The translations under genes and the position numbers were made by a program. Under the pieces are notes generated by a model. The model searched no databases, was not told where the DNA came from, and was given only the letters and a program-made list of their open reading frames with translations. Shown piece by piece: positions 42,893 through 51,719 of a stretch of 64,000 bases of DNA. Each line of letters begins with the position of its first letter. Positions within the stretch are counted from its first letter, which is position 1. The stretch comes from Pseudomonas sp. RC10 (GTDB lineage: Bacteria; Pseudomonadota; Gammaproteobacteria; Pseudomonadales; Pseudomonadaceae): positions 4,836,001 to 4,900,000 of the forward strand of contig NZ_CP151650.1 of the NCBI RefSeq assembly GCF_038397775.1. Direction: 5' to 3'.

Positions 42893-45028
42893 ATGAAACG
42901 CATTCCCCTGCTCGCCGGTTTGATCGGCAGCCTGTCTCCACTCGCCTATGCGCAATCGGCCATCGATCTGGCACCCGTCACGATCAACGATGAACACGTC
43001 ACCGACCCTACCGGCCTGGACCTCGAACAACAGGCCGCCAGCGCCACCCACCTCGGCCTGAGCCTGCGCGAAACACCCGCCTCCATCGCCGTCGCCACGC
43101 GCTCGGACATCGAACGCCGAGGCGCGCAAAACTTTCAGGACGCCGCCAACGCCCTGCCCGGCGTCAACGCCAGCGCGCCGCCCGGCTTCGGGGGGTTCAT
43201 TTCCTATCGTGGTTTCACCAGCAGCCAGGTGACGCAGATGTTCAACGGCATAAACGTCGCCACCGGCCTGGCGCGCCCGGTCAACAGCTGGATTTACGAC
43301 CGCGTCGAACTGCTTGGTGGCCCGTCCTCCGTGATGAACGGCGCGGGCTCGGTGGGCGGCTCACTGAACTACGTCACCAAACTGGCCAATCGCGAGGAAC
43401 AGGCCGCCGAGGGGCGCATCAGCTACGGCAGTTTCGACACCACGCAAACCGCCTTTGGCGCAAACCACGCGCTCAGCGATCCCACCTCGGATATTCAGCA
43501 CTACGCCCGTCTGGACGTCAGCCACACCACCAGCAATGGCTACATAGACCGCCAGGAAAACGATGCCTGGAACGTCGCTTTTTCCCTGCTCAGCGACATC
43601 ACGCCGAACTTGTCCCACACCCTGGCGCTGGAATATCAGGACGAGCACGAAGACAGCCCCTATTGGGGCACGCCGGTGCTCAACCCCAAGGCGGGGGAAT
43701 TGAAGATCGACAAGCACGACCGCTTTCGCAATTACAACGTCGACGACGGGCTGTACGAACAGCGCACGAAGTGGATTCGCTCGATCATCGATTACCGCAT
43801 TGATGACGCCACGACCTTGCGCAACACCCTCTATCACCTCGACAGCCAGCGCGATTACCGGAATCTGGAGACCTACCAGTACAACGCCGACAACAGCGCG
43901 ATCAATCGCTCCACGGCGTACCTGGTGCGCCACGAAGGCACGCAAGGCGGCGATCAATTCGAGTTGCGTCACGACACCCATCTGCTGGGCATGGCCACGA
44001 CCTGGGCGGGAGGCTTCGAGTACAAGGTCAACAGCACCACCAGCAACCCGTGGAATGTCCCGGCGAACAACACCGTGAATCCGGACGCGTTCGACCCCGG
44101 CCACTTTTACGACTTGCCCGGCACGCGGCAGGGGTTCGTCAAGGACAAGACCAACGAGGTGACGACCCAAGCAGTCTTCGTGGAGAACCATTTGGCGCTG
44201 AATGAACAATGGTCGTTGGTGACCGGCCTGCGCTACGACGACATCGACCTGGACGTGACCAACCACCGCGTGGTGACCGCCAGCAACCCCCGCCACTTGC
44301 GACGAGACTGGCAGCCGGTGACGGGCCGCGCGGGTCTGACCTGGCAGTTCGTGCCCAGCGCCAACGTCTACGTGCAATACAGCACCGCCGCCGAGCAGCC
44401 CGGCGGGACGCAGAATTTCGATGTGTCCACGGGCAAGCAGTGGGAAATCGGCAGCAAGTTCGACTACCTGCAAGGCCGGGGTTCGGCCACAGTCGCGGCC
44501 TACACGATCGAGCGCAAGGACTTCGCCGTGACTGACCCGCAGGACCCGACCAACACCATCCCGGTGGGCCAGCAATCCTCGCAGGGGGTCGAACTGGCCA
44601 GCGCGCTACGGATCACGCCGGCTCTGCTCCTCGAAGGCAACATCGCTTGGGTCAACGCGCAGTACGACGACTTTAGCGAGAAAAATGCCGCAGGCGTCGT
44701 GGTCTCGCGTAAGGGCAATACGCCCACCAACGTGCCGGACAAGGTCGCCAATCTGTGGCTGACCTACGATTTCACCCCGCGCTGGCAAGGCGGCGTCGAT
44801 GCGCGCTACGTGGCGTCGGTGTATGCCGACAATGCCAATACGCAGACGGTGCCGTCCTACACGCTTTATGGCAGCTTTCTGACCTTCAAGGTGGACTCAC
44901 ACACGTCGGTCACCGGCCGCGTCCGCAACCTCACCGATGAGGTGTATGCGCGCTTCGCCCATGTGTCACCGGCGTATTACCTTGGAGAACCGCGAACGTT
45001 CGAACTGGCCGTGCAGACCCGCTTCTGA
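42893..45028 (+). CDS. TonB-dependent outer-membrane receptor (siderophore/metal type)
   Basis: This 711-residue receptor has a signal peptide (cut after SPLAYA), a plug domain (RETPASIAVATRSDIERRG, ALPGVNAS, VELLGGPSSVMNGAGSVGG) and a 22-strand barrel ending in aromatic RF. It imports a siderophore, metal chelate or related substrate using TonB energy. The substrate is uncertain. The DUF2946 neighbour suggests copper, while the sequence groups with siderophore receptors. No Fur box was recognised in the 200 bases upstream, which hold only a REP pair. No sigma/anti-sigma pair is adjacent and no signalling extension is seen. Confidence 0.9.
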   Translation: MKRIPLLAGLIGSLSPLAYAQSAIDLAPVTINDEHVTDPTGLDLEQQAASATHLGLSLRETPASIAVATRSDIERRGAQNFQDAANALPGVNASAPPGFGGFISYRGFTSSQVTQMFNGINVATGLARPVNSWIYDRVELLGGPSSVMNGAGSVGGSLNYVTKLANREEQAAEGRISYGSFDTTQTAFGANHALSDPTSDIQHYARLDVSHTTSNGYIDRQENDAWNVAFSLLSDITPNLSHTLALEYQDEHEDSPYWGTPVLNPKAGELKIDKHDRFRNYNVDDGLYEQRTKWIRSIIDYRIDDATTLRNTLYHLDSQRDYRNLETYQYNADNSAINRSTAYLVRHEGTQGGDQFELRHDTHLLGMATTWAGGFEYKVNSTTSNPWNVPANNTVNPDAFDPGHFYDLPGTRQGFVKDKTNEVTTQAVFVENHLALNEQWSLVTGLRYDDIDLDVTNHRVVTASNPRHLRRDWQPVTGRAGLTWQFVPSANVYVQYSTAAEQPGGTQNFDVSTGKQWEIGSKFDYLQGRGSATVAAYTIERKDFAVTDPQDPTNTIPVGQQSSQGVELASALRITPALLLEGNIAWVNAQYDDFSEKNAAGVVVSRKGNTPTNVPDKVANLWLTYDFTPRWQGGVDARYVASVYADNANTQTVPSYTLYGSFLTFKVDSHTSVTGRVRNLTDEVYARFAHVSPAYYLGEPRTFELAVQTRF

Positions 45029-45054
45029 CGCGAAAACGGTTCAGGGTCAGCGAA

Positions 45055-45522
45055 TCACTCGCTGGCCTTGAACACCAGTTCGCCCTTGCGCCACTTGGCC
45101 GCTTTAGCCGTGGCGGCTTTCAAGACTTTGCTCAGGCCCTGTTGGATCTGTTCATGGGCCGCGAACACCATGAACACCGTGTGGGATTCCTTGAACACAA
45201 TGCCGTGACCTTCGGGCACTTCGACGAAGGCATACTCGCCCAGACCGTAGACGGTCATCTTGATTTCACGAAAACGGAGTTCGAATTTGCCACCCTCACG
45301 GCTCGGCAATACGGCAGCACGAAAGTGATCGCCGACCTTGAGCTCCAGACGCGGTTTGTCATCGACGACCAGCGCAGCCTCGGTGTCGATTTCGGACATG
45401 TAAATGCCCTCGGGAGACTGCTCGATGACATAAACGAAACGTGCCTGGAACAGCTTCACCAACTTCGCGCGCAAATCGCCAAGCACGAATAACGCATGGG
45501 TATCCAGATTACTTACTGCCAA
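45055..45522 (-). CDS. Conserved hypothetical protein
   Basis: This protein of about 155 residues is soluble and rich in beta-type segments, with no signal peptide. It starts at TTG 45522 with GGGAG about nine bases upstream; a TTG at 45537 lacks that spacing. Segments such as VVDDKPRLELKVGDHFRAAVLP and FREIKMTVYGLGEYAFVEV are well ordered, and a Lys/Ala-rich C-terminal helix follows. I do not recognise the family. It is convergent with the TonB receptor gene. The 320 bases upstream, to the DUF2789 gene, hold nothing I can identify. Confidence 0.75.
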   Translation of the reverse strand: MAVSNLDTHALFVLGDLRAKLVKLFQARFVYVIEQSPEGIYMSEIDTEAALVVDDKPRLELKVGDHFRAAVLPSREGGKFELRFREIKMTVYGLGEYAFVEVPEGHGIVFKESHTVFMVFAAHEQIQQGLSKVLKAATAKAAKWRKGELVFKASE

Positions 45523-45860
45523 TGTACAAACTCCCAACCTGATATGAACTTGCCCGGCAATTGGCCAGGCAAGGGTAACGACAAGGAAAACGATGCGTCC
45601 CGGGTGCCGGACGCTGGCACGCGCCAGGATTCTACCGGCTGAGAGTCTATACGGGATATATGCCTTCCGTCCGTAATGTAGCCGTTTTTGTACATGAATG
45701 TGCGCGTGCGGCTGTGTCCAATCGCCGAGACATCACGCAGGGCGCGGGCTGAATCGTTCAGGCAGATACGTCGAACTCTTGCTCACCTCCCACACTCACA
45801 TGCAACACAGGTGACGAACTGATCACGCTCATCACGACCGCAGCCTTCAAGGGAGACATC

Positions 45861-46097
45861 ATGGAACTCACGACACCGACACTGGCGACACTGTTCGAAC
45901 AATTGGGACTCGATGCCGATGAAGCCAGCATTGACGCTTTTATCAGCCAACACGCCCTGCCGGATGACGTGAAGCTGATCGACGCCGACTTCTGGACCCC
46001 GCAACAGGCGCGTTTTTTAAAGGAAGAACTGCGAGTGGATGCCGAGTGGGCGCCCGTCGTGGATGAGTTGAACGAACGGCTGCACCCGAAAAAATGA
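45861..46097 (+). CDS. DUF2789 protein
   Basis: This 78-residue all-helical protein has the DUF2789 pattern TLFEQLGLDADEASIDAFI and FWTPQQARFLKEEL. AAGGGAGA precedes the ATG at good spacing. It is common in Pseudomonas and relatives and has no known role. It is convergent with the DUF2235 hydrolase gene, 58 bases away. Confidence 0.88.
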   Translation: MELTTPTLATLFEQLGLDADEASIDAFISQHALPDDVKLIDADFWTPQQARFLKEELRVDAEWAPVVDELNERLHPKK

Positions 46098-46155
46098 CAC
46101 TGCCGGACGGTACGAGGCGACCGAATTCAGGCCGCCTTCGCCCCGGCTGGTCGTG

Positions 46156-47622
46156 TCACAACGGATAACCCCGCTGCGACACATTGAGAAAACGCTGCCG
46201 CCCGTCCAGCTCCGGTGCATGCACGAAGAGCGTATCCACCAGCGCGCCTCGTCGACCCAGCGTCCCGTTCCAGTGCGCGGAACAATGGATATAGCGCCGA
46301 TAGAGCATTTTCATTTCATCCGGGGACAATGCATCGCCCTGTCCCCGCGCATACGCCATCAATTTTTCTGCCACATTCCGTAACTCTGGCGGCAGGCTCA
46401 GGTCGGCAGTGTCCGGTATTGGCCGGAACGGCACACCCTCGTCACGCGCCAACCCATGCATCACCCGCAGGTACACCCGCGAGAGATGGCCGAACACGCG
46501 ACGTTGCAGCTTCACGCTGGCCACGACAGTCTTCATTCCATGCCCCCTCTGCCCCATCCGCTCGTGACATTCGACGCAGATAGAAGAGGTCTCGTCAGTC
46601 GGGTCGATCCAGCGCTCGGCGTTCAACTGGTCCATTTCGGCGTGGGTCTGCAGCCACGCCTCGGTGGCGTCGAACGGCGTATTGGCGCTGACCAGACTGC
46701 GCCGGGGTCTGGTCAGTGAGACCGTTTCCATGCTTTGCGGTTGATAACCTCCGCCGATGTCCGAGTGGCTTCCGGGGAGCATGATCTCCTTCGGCCACCC
46801 CGGCATGACGCTGTTCAACGCGAAATTGCGCCGATGCTCATCAGCCGCAACCAGATGCAGCACCTGCTGCGCACAGCCTGGCGGCAGGAACAGATTCACC
46901 CGCGCATTGGATGCATCGCGCACGCTGCCCAGATCAGAGAGACCGCCCACCGCCGCCACGGTATCGAACAGCCCTATAATCTTCAGCCGCACACTGCCCG
47001 CTGCCCAGGAGAAATCCGAGGACAGCGGCAGCTTGCGGGGATCGAGAACGGGCCCGAGGGCGCCCCGGGACTGCTTGAGCACTTCATTGGCCAGATGACG
47101 GGCCGCCGCCGCGCCCCGGCTGAACCCGAAAAGGTCTAACTCCAAGCCCGCGATCACGCAGCCGGGGTTATGCAGGTCGAATGTCTTGAGAAAATCGCTG
47201 ATCTTTTTGACCGCCACCAATGCCTTGGCGACAACGCCCGTGTAACCCCGCCCAAATCCCTGGCCGGACAATCGCGAGTCCCTCCCGCCGGAGGTGGTGC
47301 CAATACCGCTGATATAAAAAACTTCATAAAGTCTCAACCCGGCCCCGTCATTGGTCGCCTTGGGTTGGTGCCGATATAAGTCAGCCAGCCTCGCAATGTT
47401 AGTGAAATCATTGCTGTAACTGCTGGAAGGGTCAGAGTGGCGTCCTCCGCACTCCTTGATGTGCGCACCCTTGTAGATTTCCGCCATGGCCTGACAGTCG
47501 GCCCCGATCTGGCTGTTGACGCGGTTGTTGCCCGTCCCGTCAAAGAAAACGCCGATGCGGACGATGACCCCGAGTTTACCCGCCGCGCTGCTCGAACCTG
47601 TACCCCAGTGTAGTGCTGTCAT
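46156..47622 (-). CDS. DUF2235 alpha/beta hydrolase, Tle1-like phospholipase candidate
   Basis: The 488-residue protein has the DUF2235 opening IGVFFDGTGNNR (residues 23-34), a nucleophile elbow GFSRG with Ser168, and the acidic/His segment GSHSDIGGGY. This is the pattern of T6SS Tle1 phospholipase effectors, which attack membrane lipids of rival cells. No VgrG, Hcp, PAAR, adaptor or obvious immunity gene is adjacent, so delivery and role are inferred only. The upstream 320 bases are unusually AT-rich, a sign of horizontal origin. A housekeeping lipase of the same fold remains possible. Confidence 0.82.
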   Translation of the reverse strand: MTALHWGTGSSSAAGKLGVIVRIGVFFDGTGNNRVNSQIGADCQAMAEIYKGAHIKECGGRHSDPSSSYSNDFTNIARLADLYRHQPKATNDGAGLRLYEVFYISGIGTTSGGRDSRLSGQGFGRGYTGVVAKALVAVKKISDFLKTFDLHNPGCVIAGLELDLFGFSRGAAAARHLANEVLKQSRGALGPVLDPRKLPLSSDFSWAAGSVRLKIIGLFDTVAAVGGLSDLGSVRDASNARVNLFLPPGCAQQVLHLVAADEHRRNFALNSVMPGWPKEIMLPGSHSDIGGGYQPQSMETVSLTRPRRSLVSANTPFDATEAWLQTHAEMDQLNAERWIDPTDETSSICVECHERMGQRGHGMKTVVASVKLQRRVFGHLSRVYLRVMHGLARDEGVPFRPIPDTADLSLPPELRNVAEKLMAYARGQGDALSPDEMKMLYRRYIHCSAHWNGTLGRRGALVDTLFVHAPELDGRQRFLNVSQRGYPL

Positions 47623-47639
47623 GTGTAATTACCTGTGAG

Positions 47640-47900
47640 GGTTTGTTAAAGTCCGAATAAACTTTTTACATATCCAGACATATAACTCACAGAATGATTG
47701 CACCTCCGAAAACGTCAATACAGCAAGTAGTTATTCAGAAACTTCCCACTTAAATATCAGACCATTTAAAAATTGCATCCCTTCTTTCCCACAACGGAAG
47801 ACGTAATCACTGACAAACAACAAACACACCTAAACATTTAATATCGGCACAAACAATATATAATATTACTTCTTGGTTTTTCATTTGTGCCAAGGGACAT
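47640..47900. other. AT-rich non-coding stretch upstream of the DUF2235 gene
   Basis: This stretch is visibly far richer in A and T than the surrounding DNA (for example ACAATATATAATATTACTTC near 47855). I find no convincing ORF on either strand. It may carry the promoter of the hydrolase gene and sites for H-NS-like MvaT/MvaU silencing, or be the remains of a transferred segment. Confidence 0.55.
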
Positions 47901-47945
47901 CAGGCCGGGGCATTACCCGGGCCGATGATCGGGAAGCTTACGGTG

Positions 47946-49580
47946 TCAACCGTGGAGCGCGCCGCTACCGGGTTTATACCCGAGCCGCAACCCGCCCCAA
48001 TGCCGTCCTTTGACGATGATCGGCACAGAAAGATCGTGCATCAGCTCGCCGGTGTCGCGGGTGTAGGTTTGCAAGAGCATGGGCTGTTGATGGCTGCCGC
48101 AGCGAATGCCAGTGCGATCGTCGAATTTACGCTTGGTGCGGTTGTGCACCGTGTCGGCGGCAGGATCGCCGGTGAGGGGTTGGCTGAACGCCAGATTGTG
48201 CGTCGGGACGTAACCCTGCTGGGTGCAGGCGATGGCGAACACCAGGCCTTCGTGCCGGGTCAGCAACGGCTCCTGGATGGAAGGCAAGACCTGGTCGGTG
48301 TAGCGGTCAAACCGGGTCTGGAATTTGGGCGGCGACGTGTTGGCAATGGGCTGGTAATGACGATCGAACAGGTCATCTAGGCTGACACGGTGCTGGTCGA
48401 TGTCCTGCTCGAAGCGACGGGCAATCTCACTGGCCCCTTCACGAGCGAGGTCGTAGATGCGCTGGTGATAGTCTTCCAGACCCACCTCCGCCAGCCGCTC
48501 GCTGATGGTCTCGGCCTGGCCCTCCATCTGCACGGCAGATTTAGCCAATTGACGGGTCTGGTCGTCGCTGATCGCCAGGTCGCTGCGCATTTGTTCAATG
48601 GCCACGAACAGGCTGCTCAATTGCCCTTGATTGTTCTCCGCGCCCGAGGCGATCTCGCTGACCTGCCCTTCCACCCCGGCGGCCAACTGCGCAATGCTCG
48701 CCAATTGACGGCCCGTGGTTTCCACCTGCCCGACGCCGCTGTCCAGGTCCCCCGCCAACTGGCGAATCTGTTCGACCACTTGCGCGGTGCGCTGCTGGAT
48801 GTCGGCGACCATCTCCCCGACTTCGCCGGTGGCGGTGGCCGTTCGGCCCGCCAGCCCACGCACTTCGTCGGCCACGACGGCGAAACCGCGCCCGTGCTCA
48901 CCGGCCCGAGCGGCTTCGATGGCAGCATTGAGCGCCAGCAGATTGGTCTGGCTGGCAATTGACTGAATGACCGACGTCACCCGTTGAATGTCTTCGCTGC
49001 GTTGACTCAGGGCTTCGATCAATTGACGGCTGCTGTCGGCGCGCTCGCTGAGCTGATGCATCAAAGCGATGGAGGCGTTAAGTACGATCAGCCCGGCGTC
49101 GCTGCTTTGCCGCACTTCACTGGCCGCGCCCAACGCTTGCTGGCTGAGGGACGACGTGGCGCGCTCAGTGGCGATCATCACGTCAGCGCTGCTGACGATC
49201 TGCTCGGCGGCATCGACCTGGGATTGCAGCTTGCTTGCCAGTTGCTTGACCGAAAACGCCACCGCCGCCGCTGACAGGGCGTTGTGACTGGTGCTGCGGG
49301 ACAGGTCGCGGGTCAGGCGCTCCAGGGCATCGTCGGGCTGGCCAGCAGGCTCAACGATTGTTCGGGCAGGGATAAAGCGCGGCAACCAGAGGGTCAGCAA
49401 GCCGAGGGGCAGGCACACATAGACTGACAGTTCGCCCCACGCCATGGCGGCAAACAGCAGACATAACGCAAGACTTTGCAGGCAAAGCCCCAGCAAGCGG
49501 GGATTTGCAGCTGGCAATACGCTCGCCGCCGATTGTGCGGGTAACGAACGCGACCCGGTGCCCATGCCATTAGCCGTCAT
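47946..49580 (-). CDS. Methyl-accepting chemotaxis protein with C-terminal sensor-like domain
   Basis: This 544-residue protein has two close hydrophobic segments near residues 28-68, then the cytoplasmic MCP signalling hairpin (~100-370) with the tip [23 protein letters not shown], quoted here in part ([17 protein letters not shown]). After the coiled coil a ~150-residue C-terminal domain follows ([17 protein letters not shown] and [17 protein letters not shown]). It resembles a Cache-like ligand domain placed in the cytoplasm rather than the periplasm. It would signal through CheA/CheW. Start at 49580 fits, although the Shine-Dalgarno is very close to the ATG. Confidence 0.9.
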   Translation of the reverse strand: MTANGMGTGSRSLPAQSAASVLPAANPRLLGLCLQSLALCLLFAAMAWGELSVYVCLPLGLLTLWLPRFIPARTIVEPAGQPDDALERLTRDLSRSTSHNALSAAAVAFSVKQLASKLQSQVDAAEQIVSSADVMIATERATSSLSQQALGAASEVRQSSDAGLIVLNASIALMHQLSERADSSRQLIEALSQRSEDIQRVTSVIQSIASQTNLLALNAAIEAARAGEHGRGFAVVADEVRGLAGRTATATGEVGEMVADIQQRTAQVVEQIRQLAGDLDSGVGQVETTGRQLASIAQLAAGVEGQVSEIASGAENNQGQLSSLFVAIEQMRSDLAISDDQTRQLAKSAVQMEGQAETISERLAEVGLEDYHQRIYDLAREGASEIARRFEQDIDQHRVSLDDLFDRHYQPIANTSPPKFQTRFDRYTDQVLPSIQEPLLTRHEGLVFAIACTQQGYVPTHNLAFSQPLTGDPAADTVHNRTKRKFDDRTGIRCGSHQQPMLLQTYTRDTGELMHDLSVPIIVKGRHWGGLRLGYKPGSGALHG

Positions 49581-49720
49581 ATCCTTGACCCACCCTGCTT
49601 ATCATTATTTTGAAAGCATTAAACGTCAGATGGCGGCCATGCGCCATGAGTCATTAGTGGTAGTCGGTCGGATTTTTGTCCGCTTCATCCGGGGGGATCA
49701 GAATCACAAATCGCAGGCGA

Positions 49721-49757
49721 CAAAAAGCCCGACGGCCTCGCAAGGCAATCGGGCTTT
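49721..49757 (-). terminator. Rho-independent terminator of the DksA paralogue
   Basis: AAAGCCCGA and TCGGGCTTT arms surround a 16-base loop; on the minus strand a T run follows the stem. It lies 18 bases after the dksA-like stop codon. Confidence 0.8.
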
Positions 49758-49774
49758 GAACCACAGCGGGCGGG

Positions 49775-50179
49775 TCAGGCCTGGCGCTGGTGGCGGTCGA
49801 TCTGCTCGTGGCGTTCCTGAGCTTCGATGCAGTATTTGGTGGTCGGGCTGATCAGCAGGCGCTTCAGACCGATAGGCTCACCACTGTCATCGCACCAACC
49901 GAACGTGTCTTCGGCGATACGGGTCAACGCCATTTCCAGCTGTGGAAGCATGCGCTGATCGCGGTCGATCACGTTGACCAGCCAGTGACGCTCTTCTTCG
50001 ACGGAAGCGGCATCAGCGGGATCAGCCGGGGTGTCCAGGCTTTCGATAGCGATACGGCTCTGCTCGATGCGCTCGTGGATTTCCACTTTCATGGCTTGCA
50101 GCAGCTCGATGAAGAATGCGTGTTGCTCCGCGTTCATGTAGTCATCGGCCGGCATCGCCAGCAACTTTTCCTTGGTCAT
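49775..50179 (-). CDS. DksA/TraR-family regulator with reduced zinc site (DksA2-like)
   Basis: The 134-residue protein has the DksA coiled coil with acidic tip region (ESLDTPADPADAASVEEE) and a C-terminal globular part. In canonical DksA four cysteines hold zinc. Here the pattern is C96-x2-S99-x17-C117-x2-A120, so only two remain. P. aeruginosa DksA2 has the same reduction and length, works without zinc and replaces DksA in zinc shortage. It would bind RNA polymerase with ppGpp and adjust rRNA and stress promoters. I saw no Zur box upstream. The ATG at 50179 is chosen; longer frames have no homology. Confidence 0.9.
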   Translation of the reverse strand: MTKEKLLAMPADDYMNAEQHAFFIELLQAMKVEIHERIEQSRIAIESLDTPADPADAASVEEERHWLVNVIDRDQRMLPQLEMALTRIAEDTFGWCDDSGEPIGLKRLLISPTTKYCIEAQERHEQIDRHQRQA

Positions 50180-50446
50180 TGATTTCTCTATAAAAAAACG
50201 TGCATTAGGGCGAATCAAGGGAGCGCCTTGGCCCGATCGTAAAGGTCGCGAGTCACCAGCGCCGTCGTCTCCAAGCGCACCCGGCACTCAATTTACGAGG
50301 GGCGGCAGTCTAAGGCCGGGTTTCGTACTCGGCAACATAATTGAACAAGATTCGCTCAACAACCCCCCAAATCCCCGGTGGCGTTAAGCCAAACCGGTGT
50401 TTCAACCTGTGTCTGCCATGACAAGCTCATCGGATTCGGCACCGTT

Positions 50447-50508
50447 ATCGCGAGCAAGCTCACTCCTACAGGCACGGGTAACCCTGTAGGAGTGAGCTTG
50501 CTCGCGAT
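50447..50508. repeat. REP pair in reversed (outward) orientation
   Basis: Two GGAGTGAGCTTGCTCGCGA cores with their 5' ends facing each other and a short spacer, as at 42768. It lies in the 465-base gap between the dksA-like gene and the inositol permease gene, which otherwise holds only the terminator at 50586. Confidence 0.88.
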
Positions 50509-50585
50509 GGCGTCCGGCCTGCCAACACCGGCTTTCTGGACGCTGTCTGACAGGCCATCGGCCGTTCGGTTCAAACCGGCAGAAA

Positions 50586-50619
50586 AACGAAAAGGGCCCC
50601 TCTGCGGGCCCTTTTCACG
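50586..50619. terminator. Strong terminator after the inositol importer operon
   Basis: AAAAGGGCCC-CTCTGC-GGGCCCTTTT is a perfect 10-bp stem. The A/T flanks allow it to work on both strands. It lies 27 bases after the permease stop on the minus strand. Confidence 0.88.
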
Positions 50620-50645
50620 TTCATCAAACGACTGGCATCACGACA

Positions 50646-51674
50646 TCAGCGTTTGAGCTTGCGTTTGTTGCGGTACTGGTCGATGACCACCGCGACGACG
50701 ATGATCAGGCCTTTGATGATGTCTTGCACATAGGCATCGACGCCGACGAAGGTGAAGCCGCTGGCCATGACGCCCAGGATCAGCGCGCCGATCACAGTAC
50801 CCGTAATCCGCCCAACGCCCCCGGCCAGGCTGGTGCCGCCGATCACGGCGGCGGCAATCGCGTCCAGCTCATACGACACGCCCATGCCCGCCTGCCCAGT
50901 CGCAGCCCGCGCCGACGCGACCACACCCGCCAACCCCGCCAGCAGACCGGCGATGCTGTAGACGATCACCAGGTGACGCTTGACGTTGATCCCGGAGGTG
51001 CGCGCCGCCTGCATGTTGCCGCCGATGGCGTAGGTGTATTTGCCGTATTTGGTGTAGCGCAGGGCGATGTGGAAGATCACCGCCACCACCAGAAAGATGA
51101 TCACGGGCATCGCGCCCTGACCGATGGCGGTGTAGGAATCGTTGAGCATGCTCACGGGCTGGCCGCCGGTGTAGAAGCGTGCCAGGCCACGGGCCGACAC
51201 CATCATGCCGAGGGTGGCGATGAACGGCGGAATCCCGGTGATGGCGATGATGCTGCCGTTGATCGCCCCGGCCAACAGCCCCACCCCCAATCCGGCGATG
51301 ACCGGTATCCACACCGGCAGGTCGGTCAGTGAAGGAAATACAGCGCGGGTGTAATCGGAGGATTGCGCGAGACTGGCCGCGATCATCGCCGTCAACGCCA
51401 GCACCGAGCCGGACGACAGGTCGATGCCTGTGGTGATGATCACCTGGGTCACGCCTATCGCGATCATCCCGATGATCGACACCTGCAGGATCATCAGCAC
51501 CAGTCGCTGGGAGTTCATCAGAAAGCTCTGATCCCGTACGACCCAGCCGAAGATTTCAAAGATCAGGCCGATGCCGATCAGCACCAGAAAGATGCTCAGC
51601 TCGGTAGGCATCCGGCGTTTGTGCTTGGTCGGCGCCACGGCGGGTTTGTTTTCCAGGATCGCGTTCATCTTCAT
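50646..51674 (-). CDS. Sugar (myo-inositol) ABC importer permease
   Basis: This 342-residue RbsC-type permease has eight to ten hydrophobic segments and the conserved [18 protein letters not shown] and [19 protein letters not shown] stretches that contact the ATPase. It forms the inner-membrane channel with the ATP-binding protein encoded 45 bases upstream. Inositol as substrate is inferred from the adjoining iol genes. The leader has AAGAATAA (51684-51691) right before AGAGG, an Hfq/Crc-type site. The last gene before a strong terminator. Confidence 0.92.
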   Translation of the reverse strand: MKMNAILENKPAVAPTKHKRRMPTELSIFLVLIGIGLIFEIFGWVVRDQSFLMNSQRLVLMILQVSIIGMIAIGVTQVIITTGIDLSSGSVLALTAMIAASLAQSSDYTRAVFPSLTDLPVWIPVIAGLGVGLLAGAINGSIIAITGIPPFIATLGMMVSARGLARFYTGGQPVSMLNDSYTAIGQGAMPVIIFLVVAVIFHIALRYTKYGKYTYAIGGNMQAARTSGINVKRHLVIVYSIAGLLAGLAGVVASARAATGQAGMGVSYELDAIAAAVIGGTSLAGGVGRITGTVIGALILGVMASGFTFVGVDAYVQDIIKGLIIVVAVVIDQYRNKRKLKR

Positions 51675-51683
51675 GTGTGCCTC

Positions 51684-51691
51684 TTATTCTT
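51684..51691 (-). promoter_or_regulatory. AAnAAnAA motif before the inositol permease gene
   Basis: AAGAATAA on the minus strand overlaps the region just 5' of the AGAGG Shine-Dalgarno. Candidate Hfq-Crc site. Confidence 0.45.
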
Positions 51692-51719
51692 GTCAGGACC
51701 CACGATGGGCCATTGGCCT

